The notes beneath the pieces are model-generated. The model saw nothing but the letters and a program-made list of their open reading frames with translations. It had not been told where the DNA came from and did no database searches. Below, piece by piece: positions 13,565 through 21,380 of a DNA stretch of 64,000 nucleotides. Source of the DNA: Burkholderia sp. NRF60-BP8. GTDB taxonomy: Bacteria; Pseudomonadota; Gammaproteobacteria; Burkholderiales; Burkholderiaceae. The stretch lies in assembly GCF_001522585.2 (NCBI RefSeq), contig NZ_CP013373.1, positions 124,001-188,000 on the forward strand, in the 5' to 3' direction. Each line of letters starts with the position of its first letter. Position 1 is the first letter of the stretch. Made by a program: the position numbers and the translations under genes.

Positions 13565-16500
13565 ATGGCAAGCACGACTCTCGGCGTCAAAGTCGACGAT
13601 CTTCTCCGCTCGCGCCTGAAGGACGCCGCCGCGCGTCTCGAGCGCACTCCCCACTGGCTGATCAAGCAGGCGATCTTCGCGTATCTCGAGCGGATCGAGC
13701 ACGGCCAGTTGCCGCCCGAGCTGTCGGGCCACAGCGGCGTGACGGAGCTCGCCGACGGGCACGCCGCGGACGGCGACGACGACAACTCGCCGCATCCGTT
13801 CCTCGAGTTCGCGCAGAACGTGCAGCCGCAATCGGTGTTGCGCGCGGCGATCACGGCCGCCTACCGCCGTCCGGAACCGGAATGCGTGCCGTTCCTGCTC
13901 GGCCAGGCGCGTCTGCCCGCGAACCTGCAGGCGGACGTGCAGGCGCTCGCGACGAAGCTGGTCGAGGCGCTGCGCGAGAAGAGCTCGGGCGGCGGCGTCG
14001 AAGGGCTGATCCACGAGTTCTCGCTGTCGAGCCAGGAAGGCGTCGCGCTGATGTGCCTCGCCGAAGCGCTGCTGCGCATTCCCGATCGCGCGACGCGCGA
14101 TGCGCTGATCCGCGACAAGATCAGCAAGGGCGACTGGCGTTCGCACGTCGGCCACGCGCCGTCGCTGTTCGTGAACGCGGCGACCTGGGGGCTGATGATC
14201 ACCGGCAAGCTCGTGACGACCAACAGCGAAGCGGGCCTGTCGTCGGCGCTCACGCGCCTGATCGGTCGCGGCGGCGAGCCGCTGATCCGCAAGGGCGTCG
14301 ACATGGCGATGCGTCTGATGGGCGAGCAGTTCGTCACCGGCGAAACGATTTCCGAGGCGCTCGCGAACAGCCGCAAGTACGAAGCGCGCGGCTTCCGCTA
14401 TTCGTACGACATGCTCGGCGAAGCGGCGACGACCGAAGAGGATGCGCAGCGCTACTACGCGTCGTACGAACAGGCGATCCACGCGATCGGCAAGGCGGCC
14501 GGCGGCCGCGGCATCTACGAAGGCCCGGGCATCTCGATCAAGCTGTCGGCGCTGCACGCGCGCTACTCGCGCTCGCAGCAGGACCGCACGATGAGCGAGC
14601 TGCTGCCGCGCGTGCGTGCGCTCGCGCTGCTCGCGCGCCGCTACGACATCGGCCTGAACATCGACGCGGAAGAGGCCGACCGTCTCGAACTGTCGCTCGA
14701 CCTGCTCGAGGCGCTGTGCTTCGATCCGGAGCTCGCGGGCTGGAACGGCATCGGCTTCGTCGTGCAGGGCTACCAGAAGCGCTGCCCGTTCGTGATCGAC
14801 TACCTGATCGATCTCGCGCGCCGCAGCCGTCACCGCCTGATGATCCGCCTCGTGAAGGGTGCGTACTGGGATACCGAAATCAAGCGGGCGCAGGTCGACG
14901 GCCTCGAGGGCTATCCGGTCTACACGCGCAAGATCTACACCGACGTGTCGTACCTCGCGTGCGCGAAGAAGCTGCTCGCGGCGCCCGACGCCGTGTACCC
15001 GCAGTTCGCGACGCACAACGCGTACACGCTCGCCGCGATCTATCACCTCGCCGGCCACAACTACTACCCGGGCCAGTACGAGTTCCAGTGCCTGCACGGG
15101 ATGGGCGAGCCGCTGTACGAGGAAGTCACGGGCCGCGACAAGCTGAACCGTCCGTGCCGCGTGTACGCGCCGGTCGGCACGCACGAGACGCTGCTCGCGT
15201 ATCTCGTGCGCCGTCTGCTGGAAAACGGCGCGAACACGTCGTTCGTGAACCGCATCGCCGACAAGACGGTATCGGTGAAGGAACTGGTCGCCGATCCGGT
15301 CGACGAGGCATCGAAGGTCGTGCCGCTCGGCGCGCCGCACGCGAAGATCCCGCTGCCGCGCAACCTGTATGGCGACGAGCGTCCCAACTCGATGGGCCTC
15401 GACCTGTCGAACGAACACCGTCTCGCGTCGCTGTCGTCCGCGCTGCTCGCGAGCGCGCACCATCCGTGGCGCGCGGCGCCGATGCTCGCCGACGACGCGC
15501 TCGCCGACGCACCGGCGCGCGACGTGCGCAACCCGGCCGACCTGCGCGACGTGGTCGGCACGGTCAGCGAAGCGACGGCCGAACACGTGAGCGCGGCGCT
15601 CGCGCACGCGGTGACCGCCGCGCCGATCTGGCAGGCGACGCCGGTCGACGCGCGCGCCGATTGCCTGGTGCGCGCGGCCGATCTGCTCGAAGCGCAGATG
15701 CACACGCTGATGGGCCTGATCGTGCGCGAAGCCGGCAAGTCGCTGCCGAACGCGATCGCCGAGATCCGCGAAGCGGTCGACTTCCTGCGCTACTACGCGG
15801 CGCAGATCCGCGGCGAATTCTCGAACGACACGCACCGTCCGCTCGGCCCCGTGGTCTGCATCAGCCCGTGGAACTTCCCGCTGGCGATCTTCATGGGCCA
15901 GGTGGCCGCGGCGCTCGCCGCCGGCAATACGGTGCTCGCGAAGCCGGCCGAGCAGACGCCGCTGATCGCCGCGCAAGCCGTGCGGCTGCTGCGCGAGGCC
16001 GGCGTGCCGGCCGGCGCGGTGCAACTGCTGCCGGGCACGGGCGAAACCGTCGGCGCGGCGCTGGTCGCCGACCCGCGCACGCGTGCGGTGATGTTCACGG
16101 GTTCGACCGAAGTCGCGCGCCTGATCAACAAGACGCTCGCCGCGCGCCTCGATCCGGACGGCAAGCCGATCCCGCTGATCGCCGAAACGGGCGGCCAGAA
16201 CGCGATGATCGTCGATTCGTCGGCGCTCGCGGAGCAGGTCGTCGCGGACGTGATGCAGTCGTCGTTCGACTCGGCCGGTCAACGGTGTTCGGCGTTGCGC
16301 GTTCTGTGTCTGCAGGACGACGTCGCGGACCGCACGCTGACGATGCTCAAGGGCGCGATGCACGAGCTGGCGCTCGGCAACCCCGACCGGCTGTCGACCG
16401 ACGTCGGCCCGGTGATCGACGCCGAAGCGAAGCAGACGATCGACGCACACGTCGCGGCGATGAAGGACAAGGGCCACGCGGTCACGCAACTGCCGATGCC

Positions 16501-17497
16501 CGATGCCTGCGCGCACGGCACGTTCGTGCCGCCGACGCTGATCGAGATCGGCAGCATCGACGAGTTGAAGCGTGAAGTGTTCGGCCCCGTGCTGCACGTG
16601 GTGCGCTACCGCCGCAACCAGCTCGACAAGCTGCTCGAGCAGATCCGCGCGACCGGCTACGGGCTCACGCTCGGTATCCACACGCGGATCGACGAGACGA
16701 TCGCGCACGTGATTTCGAATGCGCACGTGGGCAACATCTACGTGAACCGCAACGTGATCGGCGCGGTGGTCGGCGTGCAGCCGTTCGGCGGCGAGGGGCT
16801 GTCGGGCACGGGCCCGAAGGCCGGCGGCGCGCTGTACCTGCAGCGCTTGCTCGCGACGCGTCCGTCGGGCCTGCCGCGCGCGCTCGCGCAGTCGCTGGTG
16901 GCGGACGGCGCGACCGAAAGCGATGCGCGCGGCAATCCGGCGACGGCGCTCACGACGCTGCGCGACTGGCTGATCGAGCAGCGCGAGCCGGCGCTGGCCG
17001 CGCGTTGCGACGGCTATCTCGCGCAGGTGCCGGCCGGCGCGACCGCCGTGCTGACCGGCCCGACGGGCGAGCGAAACACGTATACACTCGGCCCGCGCGG
17101 CACGGTGCTGTGTGTCGCGGCCACGCCGGGCGGCGCGCGTGCGCAGTTCGCGGCGGTGCTGGCGACGGGCAACCGTGCGCTGTTCGCCGGCGCGGCGGGC
17201 GAGGCGCTGGTCGCCGCGCTGCCGGCGTCGCTGAAGGCGCACGCGGCCGTGCGCAAGCAGGCCGACGCGCCGTTCGACGCGGTGCTGTTCGAAGGCGACA
17301 GCGACGAGCTGCAGACGCTCGTGAAGGACGTCGCGCAGCGGCCGGGCCCGATCGTGTCGGTGCAGGGCGTGTCGGTGGGCGCGTTCGAGAACGGCGACGC
17401 GGAGGACTACGCGCTCGAACGGCTCCTGACGGAGCGTTCGGTGAGCGTGAACACGGCCGCGGCGGGCGGCAATGCGAATTTGATGACGATCGGCTGA
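13565..17497 (+). CDS. putA: Trifunctional PutA: repressor, proline dehydrogenase, P5C dehydrogenase
   Basis: It oxidises proline to glutamate in two steps and represses its own promoter when proline is scarce. The 1310-residue length fits the long trifunctional class. Residues 2-47 form a ribbon-helix-helix domain (TTLGVKVDDLLRSRLKDAA, then HWLIKQAIFAYLE). The FAD-dependent proline dehydrogenase barrel follows, with YRYSYDMLGEA-type and RLVKGAYWD motifs. The aldehyde dehydrogenase has its catalytic Cys908 in SAGQRCSALRV and the SPWNFPLAIF motif. A C-terminal domain of about 190 residues (from about 1110) is typical of these proteins. The start at 13565 gives the standard MASTTLGVKVDD. PutA-type operators lie upstream. 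Confidence 0.96.
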   Translation: MASTTLGVKVDDLLRSRLKDAAARLERTPHWLIKQAIFAYLERIEHGQLPPELSGHSGVTELADGHAADGDDDNSPHPFLEFAQNVQPQSVLRAAITAAYRRPEPECVPFLLGQARLPANLQADVQALATKLVEALREKSSGGGVEGLIHEFSLSSQEGVALMCLAEALLRIPDRATRDALIRDKISKGDWRSHVGHAPSLFVNAATWGLMITGKLVTTNSEAGLSSALTRLIGRGGEPLIRKGVDMAMRLMGEQFVTGETISEALANSRKYEARGFRYSYDMLGEAATTEEDAQRYYASYEQAIHAIGKAAGGRGIYEGPGISIKLSALHARYSRSQQDRTMSELLPRVRALALLARRYDIGLNIDAEEADRLELSLDLLEALCFDPELAGWNGIGFVVQGYQKRCPFVIDYLIDLARRSRHRLMIRLVKGAYWDTEIKRAQVDGLEGYPVYTRKIYTDVSYLACAKKLLAAPDAVYPQFATHNAYTLAAIYHLAGHNYYPGQYEFQCLHGMGEPLYEEVTGRDKLNRPCRVYAPVGTHETLLAYLVRRLLENGANTSFVNRIADKTVSVKELVADPVDEASKVVPLGAPHAKIPLPRNLYGDERPNSMGLDLSNEHRLASLSSALLASAHHPWRAAPMLADDALADAPARDVRNPADLRDVVGTVSEATAEHVSAALAHAVTAAPIWQATPVDARADCLVRAADLLEAQMHTLMGLIVREAGKSLPNAIAEIREAVDFLRYYAAQIRGEFSNDTHRPLGPVVCISPWNFPLAIFMGQVAAALAAGNTVLAKPAEQTPLIAAQAVRLLREAGVPAGAVQLLPGTGETVGAALVADPRTRAVMFTGSTEVARLINKTLAARLDPDGKPIPLIAETGGQNAMIVDSSALAEQVVADVMQSSFDSAGQRCSALRVLCLQDDVADRTLTMLKGAMHELALGNPDRLSTDVGPVIDAEAKQTIDAHVAAMKDKGHAVTQLPMPDACAHGTFVPPTLIEIGSIDELKREVFGPVLHVVRYRRNQLDKLLEQIRATGYGLTLGIHTRIDETIAHVISNAHVGNIYVNRNVIGAVVGVQPFGGEGLSGTGPKAGGALYLQRLLATRPSGLPRALAQSLVADGATESDARGNPATALTTLRDWLIEQREPALAARCDGYLAQVPAGATAVLTGPTGERNTYTLGPRGTVLCVAATPGGARAQFAAVLATGNRALFAGAAGEALVAALPASLKAHAAVRKQADAPFDAVLFEGDSDELQTLVKDVAQRPGPIVSVQGVSVGAFENGDAEDYALERLLTERSVSVNTAAAGGNANLMTIG

Positions 17498-17581
17498 CCA
17501 TCCTTGCCGTTCGGATCAAACAAAGGAAGCGGCAAGGCGATCCCGAAGCCGCTCCATTTACCCTGGTACCAAGGAGATGCT

Positions 17582-18721
17582 ATGCAACACACGATGAAAA
17601 AGGTGGCAGGCGCGACGTTCGTCGCGGTCATGTCGCTGGCGGGGACGGCCCATGCGGATGACGTGAAGATCGGTTACGCAGGGCCGATGACGGGCGCGCA
17701 GGCGCACTACGGCAAGGATATGCAGAACGGGATCGTGCTCGCGCTGGAAGACTTCAACGCGACGAACCCGAAGATCGGCGGCAAGGCCGTGAAGTTCGTG
17801 CTCGACACGCAGGACGACCAGGCCGACCCGCGTACGGGTACGACGGTCGCCCAGAAGCTGGTCGACGACGGCATCAAGGGCATGCTCGGCCACTTCAACT
17901 CGGGCACGACGATTCCCGCGTCGCGCATCTACGCGAACGCGGGCATTCCGGAAATCGCGATGGCGACGGCGCCGGAATACACGCAGCAGGGCTACAAGAC
18001 GACCTTCCGCATGATGACGTCCGACACGCAGCAGGGCTCGGTGGCCGGCACGTTCGCGTCGAAGGATCTCGGCATGAAGAAGATCGCGATCGTCGACGAC
18101 CGCACGGCCTACGGCCAGGGTCTCGCCGACCAGTTCGAGAAGGCCGCGAAGGCCGGCGGCGCGACGATCGTCGACCGTGAATTCACGAACGACAAGGCCG
18201 TCGACTTCAAGGCGATTCTGACGAAGCTGAAGGCGGCGAAGCCGGACCTCGTCTACTACGGCGGCGCGGATTCGCAGGCGGCGCCGATGGTCAAGCAGAT
18301 GAAGGCGCTCGGCATCACCGCACCGCTGATGAGCGGCGAAATGGTGAAGACGCCGACGTTCCTGAAGATCGCGGGCAACGCGGCCGAAGGCACGATCGCG
18401 TCGCTGGCCGGCCTGCCGCTGGAAGAAATGCCGGGCGGCAAGGCTTACGCCGACAAGTACAAGAAGCGCTTCGGCGAAGACGTGCAGACGTACTCGCCGT
18501 ACGCGTACGACGGCGCGATGGCGATGCTGAACGCGATGAAGAAGGCCGATTCGACCGATCCGGCGAAGTACCTGCCGGTGCTCGCGAAGACCGACATGGC
18601 CGGCGTCACGTCGACGCACGTCGCGTATGACGCGAAGGGCGACCTGAAGAACGGCGGCATCACGATGTACAAGGTCGAGAAGGGCGACTGGAAGCCGCTG
18701 AAGAGCATCGGCGGGAAGTAA
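17582..18721 (+). CDS. Branched-chain amino-acid-type ABC transporter binding protein
   Basis: A 379-residue periplasmic type I solute-binding protein of the LivJ/LivK family. The signal peptide ends at AHA (cleavage near residue 25) before DDVKIGYAGPMTGAQAHYGKD, the ligand-binding start of the family. The product binds Leu/Ile/Val or a related amino acid for an ABC importer; no permease or ATPase gene lies beside it, so it must serve a transporter encoded elsewhere. The ATG at 17582 follows AAGGAGATGCT. It starts 84 bp after putA, which could mean shared induction, and ends at a strong terminator. Confidence 0.92.
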   Translation: MQHTMKKVAGATFVAVMSLAGTAHADDVKIGYAGPMTGAQAHYGKDMQNGIVLALEDFNATNPKIGGKAVKFVLDTQDDQADPRTGTTVAQKLVDDGIKGMLGHFNSGTTIPASRIYANAGIPEIAMATAPEYTQQGYKTTFRMMTSDTQQGSVAGTFASKDLGMKKIAIVDDRTAYGQGLADQFEKAAKAGGATIVDREFTNDKAVDFKAILTKLKAAKPDLVYYGGADSQAAPMVKQMKALGITAPLMSGEMVKTPTFLKIAGNAAEGTIASLAGLPLEEMPGGKAYADKYKKRFGEDVQTYSPYAYDGAMAMLNAMKKADSTDPAKYLPVLAKTDMAGVTSTHVAYDAKGDLKNGGITMYKVEKGDWKPLKSIGGK

Positions 18722-18777
18722 GCAGGTTGATGTGACGTGCGGGCGGTGTTGCAACGCGTCGTCCCGCACCTCATGCG

Positions 18778-18805
18778 AAAAAGCCACCGGGTTCGGTGGC
18801 TTTTT
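18778..18805 (+). terminator. Rho-independent terminator after the binding-protein gene
   Basis: AAAAAGCCACC (18778-18788) pairs with GGTGGCTTTTT (18795-18805) around a 6-nt loop. The T-run makes it work on the plus strand and the matching A-run on the minus, so it may also stop the minus-strand cassette that ends at 18917. Confidence 0.95.
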
Positions 18806-18916
18806 CTTTGGTGGAACACGGCCGATAGGGCATGGGGATCTTGCAGGCAGTGGTACAGCAGGGGCGCCGCATGCGTACGTCGATACCGCATCGCCGTGAT
18901 CGGCGGCAGTGTGACG

Positions 18917-19327
18917 TTACTTGCCGTCGCAGCACTTGTTAGGGCAATCGGGGAGGAAGGAAATTTCCACACGCCGCCCATTGTCCACGTCGCCATGCGA
19001 ATAGACGCGGGCGCTCTTCTTGATCGTCCCGCGTAAAAAACCGAGTTGCTCCAACAGCGCATACGCGGTTTGCAATCTTGATTGCGCAAGGGCCAGTGCT
19101 TCCGGTTCACTTTCCTCGGCATGGCCGCTGATCAGTGTTGTCTCTTTGGTTAGGTGATTTGCGTAATTGAGTTTTTGGTCGGCTGTCCATTTTGCAATGC
19201 GGACGATCTCGGCATTCGATATGTGCGAGCTATCTCTCGAAAAGTAGATGTCGAAGTTCTCGCTGGCGATGCATGCGAATACCGAATTGGAGGTGAGAAG
19301 GCTTAGGCAAAGAATAAACTTAAGCAT
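18917..19327 (-). CDS. Exported OmpA-like small protein, candidate immunity protein
   Basis: The 136-residue product has a signal peptide (MLKFILCLSLLTSNSVFA) followed by Cys19, so it could be a periplasmic protein or a lipoprotein with an imperfect lipobox. The rest looks like a divergent OmpA C-terminal peptidoglycan-binding domain: FDIYFSRDSSHIS at the first strand, ISGHAEESEPEALALAQSRL where GHtD..N..LS..R is usual, and NGRRVEISFLP at the end. A Cys-rich tail CPNKCCDGK closes it. Its start codon overlaps the stop of the M35 peptidase gene by 8 bp, the usual arrangement for an immunity gene after an effector. Base composition is low in GC for this genome. The immunity role is inferred. Confidence 0.6.
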   Translation of the reverse strand: MLKFILCLSLLTSNSVFACIASENFDIYFSRDSSHISNAEIVRIAKWTADQKLNYANHLTKETTLISGHAEESEPEALALAQSRLQTAYALLEQLGFLRGTIKKSARVYSHGDVDNGRRVEISFLPDCPNKCCDGK

Positions 19328-19988
19328 TGTAAATGACGTATCCTGTGACGCTGTCGGCATTGTTGATTGCCTGATTCGGGTTTTCGGCTCCAAACGTCAA
19401 ACACTCCTCCATGAAATATCTGTGATCCCGGGTTCCCATTGTGTCGTCAAAATGACTCACCTCATGAATCAGAGTGGAAACTATGGAATCTTTTTCCCAC
19501 GAGAAGTCCCGCATTGTACAAAAATCGGGATGTATTGCGATCGTATGAGTTGCGGTATCCGGAGAGCACACTGATGCTGCGACTCCCGATTTATTTGGAT
19601 TTGGAACGCATCCAATATGTTTGAATCGCGCGCTATCCCATCGCGTGAAATTGTATCCCGTGAGTGCCTTCAGTACTTGGGCGATTGCAGTCAGGCCTGT
19701 TAATAGCGTCATGCGGGTGCCTTCGTCAGTTCTGCCGAACCACTGTAAGACGCGTGCCTTATCAGCGCTGGACCAGCGCTGCAAATCATCGATTCTTTTG
19801 TCGACGAGAGAAGCGGCTCGATCGCGTTTGCTCAATACCATTTCCCGGAATTCCTTGTTTGTCATGTTGTGACATATTTTTTCGGTATTGATCGTTACTT
19901 CCACCATCGAGCCAGGATTGGTATTAGTGACTGCGCCTGAGTGTACGAGGAACCATTCTCCGCCGTTATTCACATCAAAATCTTTCAT
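19320..19988 (-). CDS. M35-family (aspzincin) metallopeptidase, probable T6SS effector
   Basis: The 222-residue product has the zinc site HEVSH (175-179) and, nine residues on, GTRDHRY with Asp188. This is the aspzincin arrangement HExxH + GTxDxxYG of deuterolysin and Lys-specific peptidases, in which Asp is the third metal ligand. No signal peptide is visible, so export would need another route. It starts 4 bp after a PAAR/transthyretin-like gene, which gives one: loading on a type VI spike. The N-terminal 110 residues, with charged helices, match nothing I recognise. GC content drops visibly relative to the PAAR genes, suggesting a swapped cargo. Target and toxicity are inferred. Confidence 0.75.
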   Translation of the reverse strand: MKDFDVNNGGEWFLVHSGAVTNTNPGSMVEVTINTEKICHNMTNKEFREMVLSKRDRAASLVDKRIDDLQRWSSADKARVLQWFGRTDEGTRMTLLTGLTAIAQVLKALTGYNFTRWDSARFKHIGCVPNPNKSGVAASVCSPDTATHTIAIHPDFCTMRDFSWEKDSIVSTLIHEVSHFDDTMGTRDHRYFMEECLTFGAENPNQAINNADSVTGYVIYNA

Positions 19989-19992
19989 TGTT

Positions 19993-20538
19993 TCAATGTT
20001 CCATCGTATAGATTTTCAGCGTTGCCGAGGCGTCGGTGGCGATTCGATGTGTTTGCCCGGCCGTGTCCGTGGTGCCAGTGAAAATTTGCCCGGTGTCGGC
20101 AACGATTCGGTAGCGAATGTTCACGAGCGGGCGACGGGAGTCATCGAGCAAGGTGAATTGCTCGTCGTGTACGACAGCCGATCGAACAAATGACCGCTTG
20201 ATTGCATCCGGTTGGCGCCCACTCAGCGTCGCAACCTCTCCCGCAGTAAAAGTCATCCGCATGCTGCGCTCAGCGTAGAAGATCGGCGGTGGGTTGCATC
20301 CGCAGACATTGATATCCCCACTCAATGCCCACTGTTTGCCGTTCGGGCCCGTACCTGGCCAGCGCGGCCCTTGCGGTGCGATGTACCCTTCACGCTTGCA
20401 GGCCGAACAGTAGGTCTTCATATTCAGCGTCGCGATATGAACCCTCGGCGGCGGATTGGAACAGGTGACGGTGTCGAGGCCTTCGACAATCACCGCTTCC
20501 CTGGCGCGGTCGCCTTTGGCAAGAAAGTAGCGAATCAT
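19993..20538 (-). CDS. PAAR-domain protein with transthyretin-like C-terminus
   Basis: The 181-residue product starts with a PAAR-like region (1-86): RYFLAKGDRAREAVIVEG, a cysteine set (C26, C44, C47, C79, C81) and WALSGDINVCG, the late GD..xCG element that closes PAAR cones and binds the tip metal. After a linker, residues 118-181 form a beta-rich module with FTLLDD, RYRIVADTGQIFTGTTD and GQTHRI, like the transthyretin-like domains that link spike proteins to effectors. It probably sharpens the VgrG spike and carries the product of the next gene, 4 bp downstream. Ten bp separate it from the upstream tandem-PAAR gene, with GAGG as ribosome-binding site. Confidence 0.7.
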   Translation of the reverse strand: MIRYFLAKGDRAREAVIVEGLDTVTCSNPPPRVHIATLNMKTYCSACKREGYIAPQGPRWPGTGPNGKQWALSGDINVCGCNPPPIFYAERSMRMTFTAGEVATLSGRQPDAIKRSFVRSAVVHDEQFTLLDDSRRPLVNIRYRIVADTGQIFTGTTDTAGQTHRIATDASATLKIYTMEH

Positions 20539-20548
20539 GGGCGCTACC

Positions 20549-21208
20549 TCAGCGGGGCACGGACGAGCGGGTGACGACGCTAAATACGACGGACGACGCT
20601 ATGCCTTGTCGCTCGGGACTATCGGTGATCGTGTCGCCGTTATCGAGTTCGCTGCCAACGAATGCGAGCGGTGCGAAGTCGGGTCTGTCGGCCAATCCAA
20701 GACCGCTCACAACGCGCGCGGTTGAACCGTCCGGATAGTGGATCAGGTCGCCCACCGTGGCAGCCTTGCCCAAGTGCGGCGCGACCTCCCATGTGCCGGA
20801 CGGCTCGCGCAATGCACCCCCTCGCGCTGTTGTCGCGCCACATACCGCCAATCTGTAGGCGGGCGGCGCGGGCGGCGGCACATAGGTCGGATCGAACAGG
20901 CCCGCAACGCTTTGCCCATCCCGCACATGAATGCCCCATGACGTGCGCAGCGTTTCGGTAATGCGGTCACCGTTGCTCAACCGGCTGCCGACCAACGCGA
21001 ACGGCTTGCCGCCGCTATGGTTGTTTCCCGCGCCGTCGATAATCGCGGCCTCGCTGCCGTCGTCATAGGTCACTACGTCGCCCACGCAGGCGACTTCCAA
21101 TCCAGCCAGGGTCAGGCCGCTGGTTGCGGTGGTGACGCGTCCACCGCGTTCCGTAAGTGCGCCAACGGTGGCAAAAAAATGGGTCGGTGCTTCGCGTTCG
21201 TTTTTCAT
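20549..21208 (-). CDS. Tandem PAAR-domain protein
   Basis: The 219-residue product contains two PAAR-like units, about residues 12-83 and 118-200, joined by a proline-rich linker (YVPPPAPPAY). Each has the family features: an opening glycine turn (TERGGRV; TTARGGAL), a central GD (VACVGDVVTY; AATVGDLIHY), and a closing NGD-I-T pair after an FALVGS / LAFVGSEL strand. A single PAAR cone caps a VgrG trimer, so a two-cone chain is unusual. First gene of the cassette; its start follows AGGGAA. No vgrG, hcp or T6SS structural gene is present in the window, so the machinery must be elsewhere. Confidence 0.72.
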   Translation of the reverse strand: MKNEREAPTHFFATVGALTERGGRVTTATSGLTLAGLEVACVGDVVTYDDGSEAAIIDGAGNNHSGGKPFALVGSRLSNGDRITETLRTSWGIHVRDGQSVAGLFDPTYVPPPAPPAYRLAVCGATTARGGALREPSGTWEVAPHLGKAATVGDLIHYPDGSTARVVSGLGLADRPDFAPLAFVGSELDNGDTITDSPERQGIASSVVFSVVTRSSVPR

Positions 21209-21380
21209 CCGGCTTCCCTGTCTCAGTAAATGGAATGGCTGCCTTGAGACGCTATTCCAGATAAGAAACGTCGATCAATCGGACGAATATGATTCAGCGC
21301 TGGTAACTTCTATTACTTGTTCCGTACTGCCTTTTGCATTGGCCGCGCGAGCGCGAATGCGCCGGCTCAACCGCGGATAC

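Noticed and set aside
13523..17242. A 1239-codon minus-strand open frame opposite putA
   Set aside because: Extremely Arg/His-rich antisense translation caused by GC-rich third positions. The plus strand is an unmistakable PutA.
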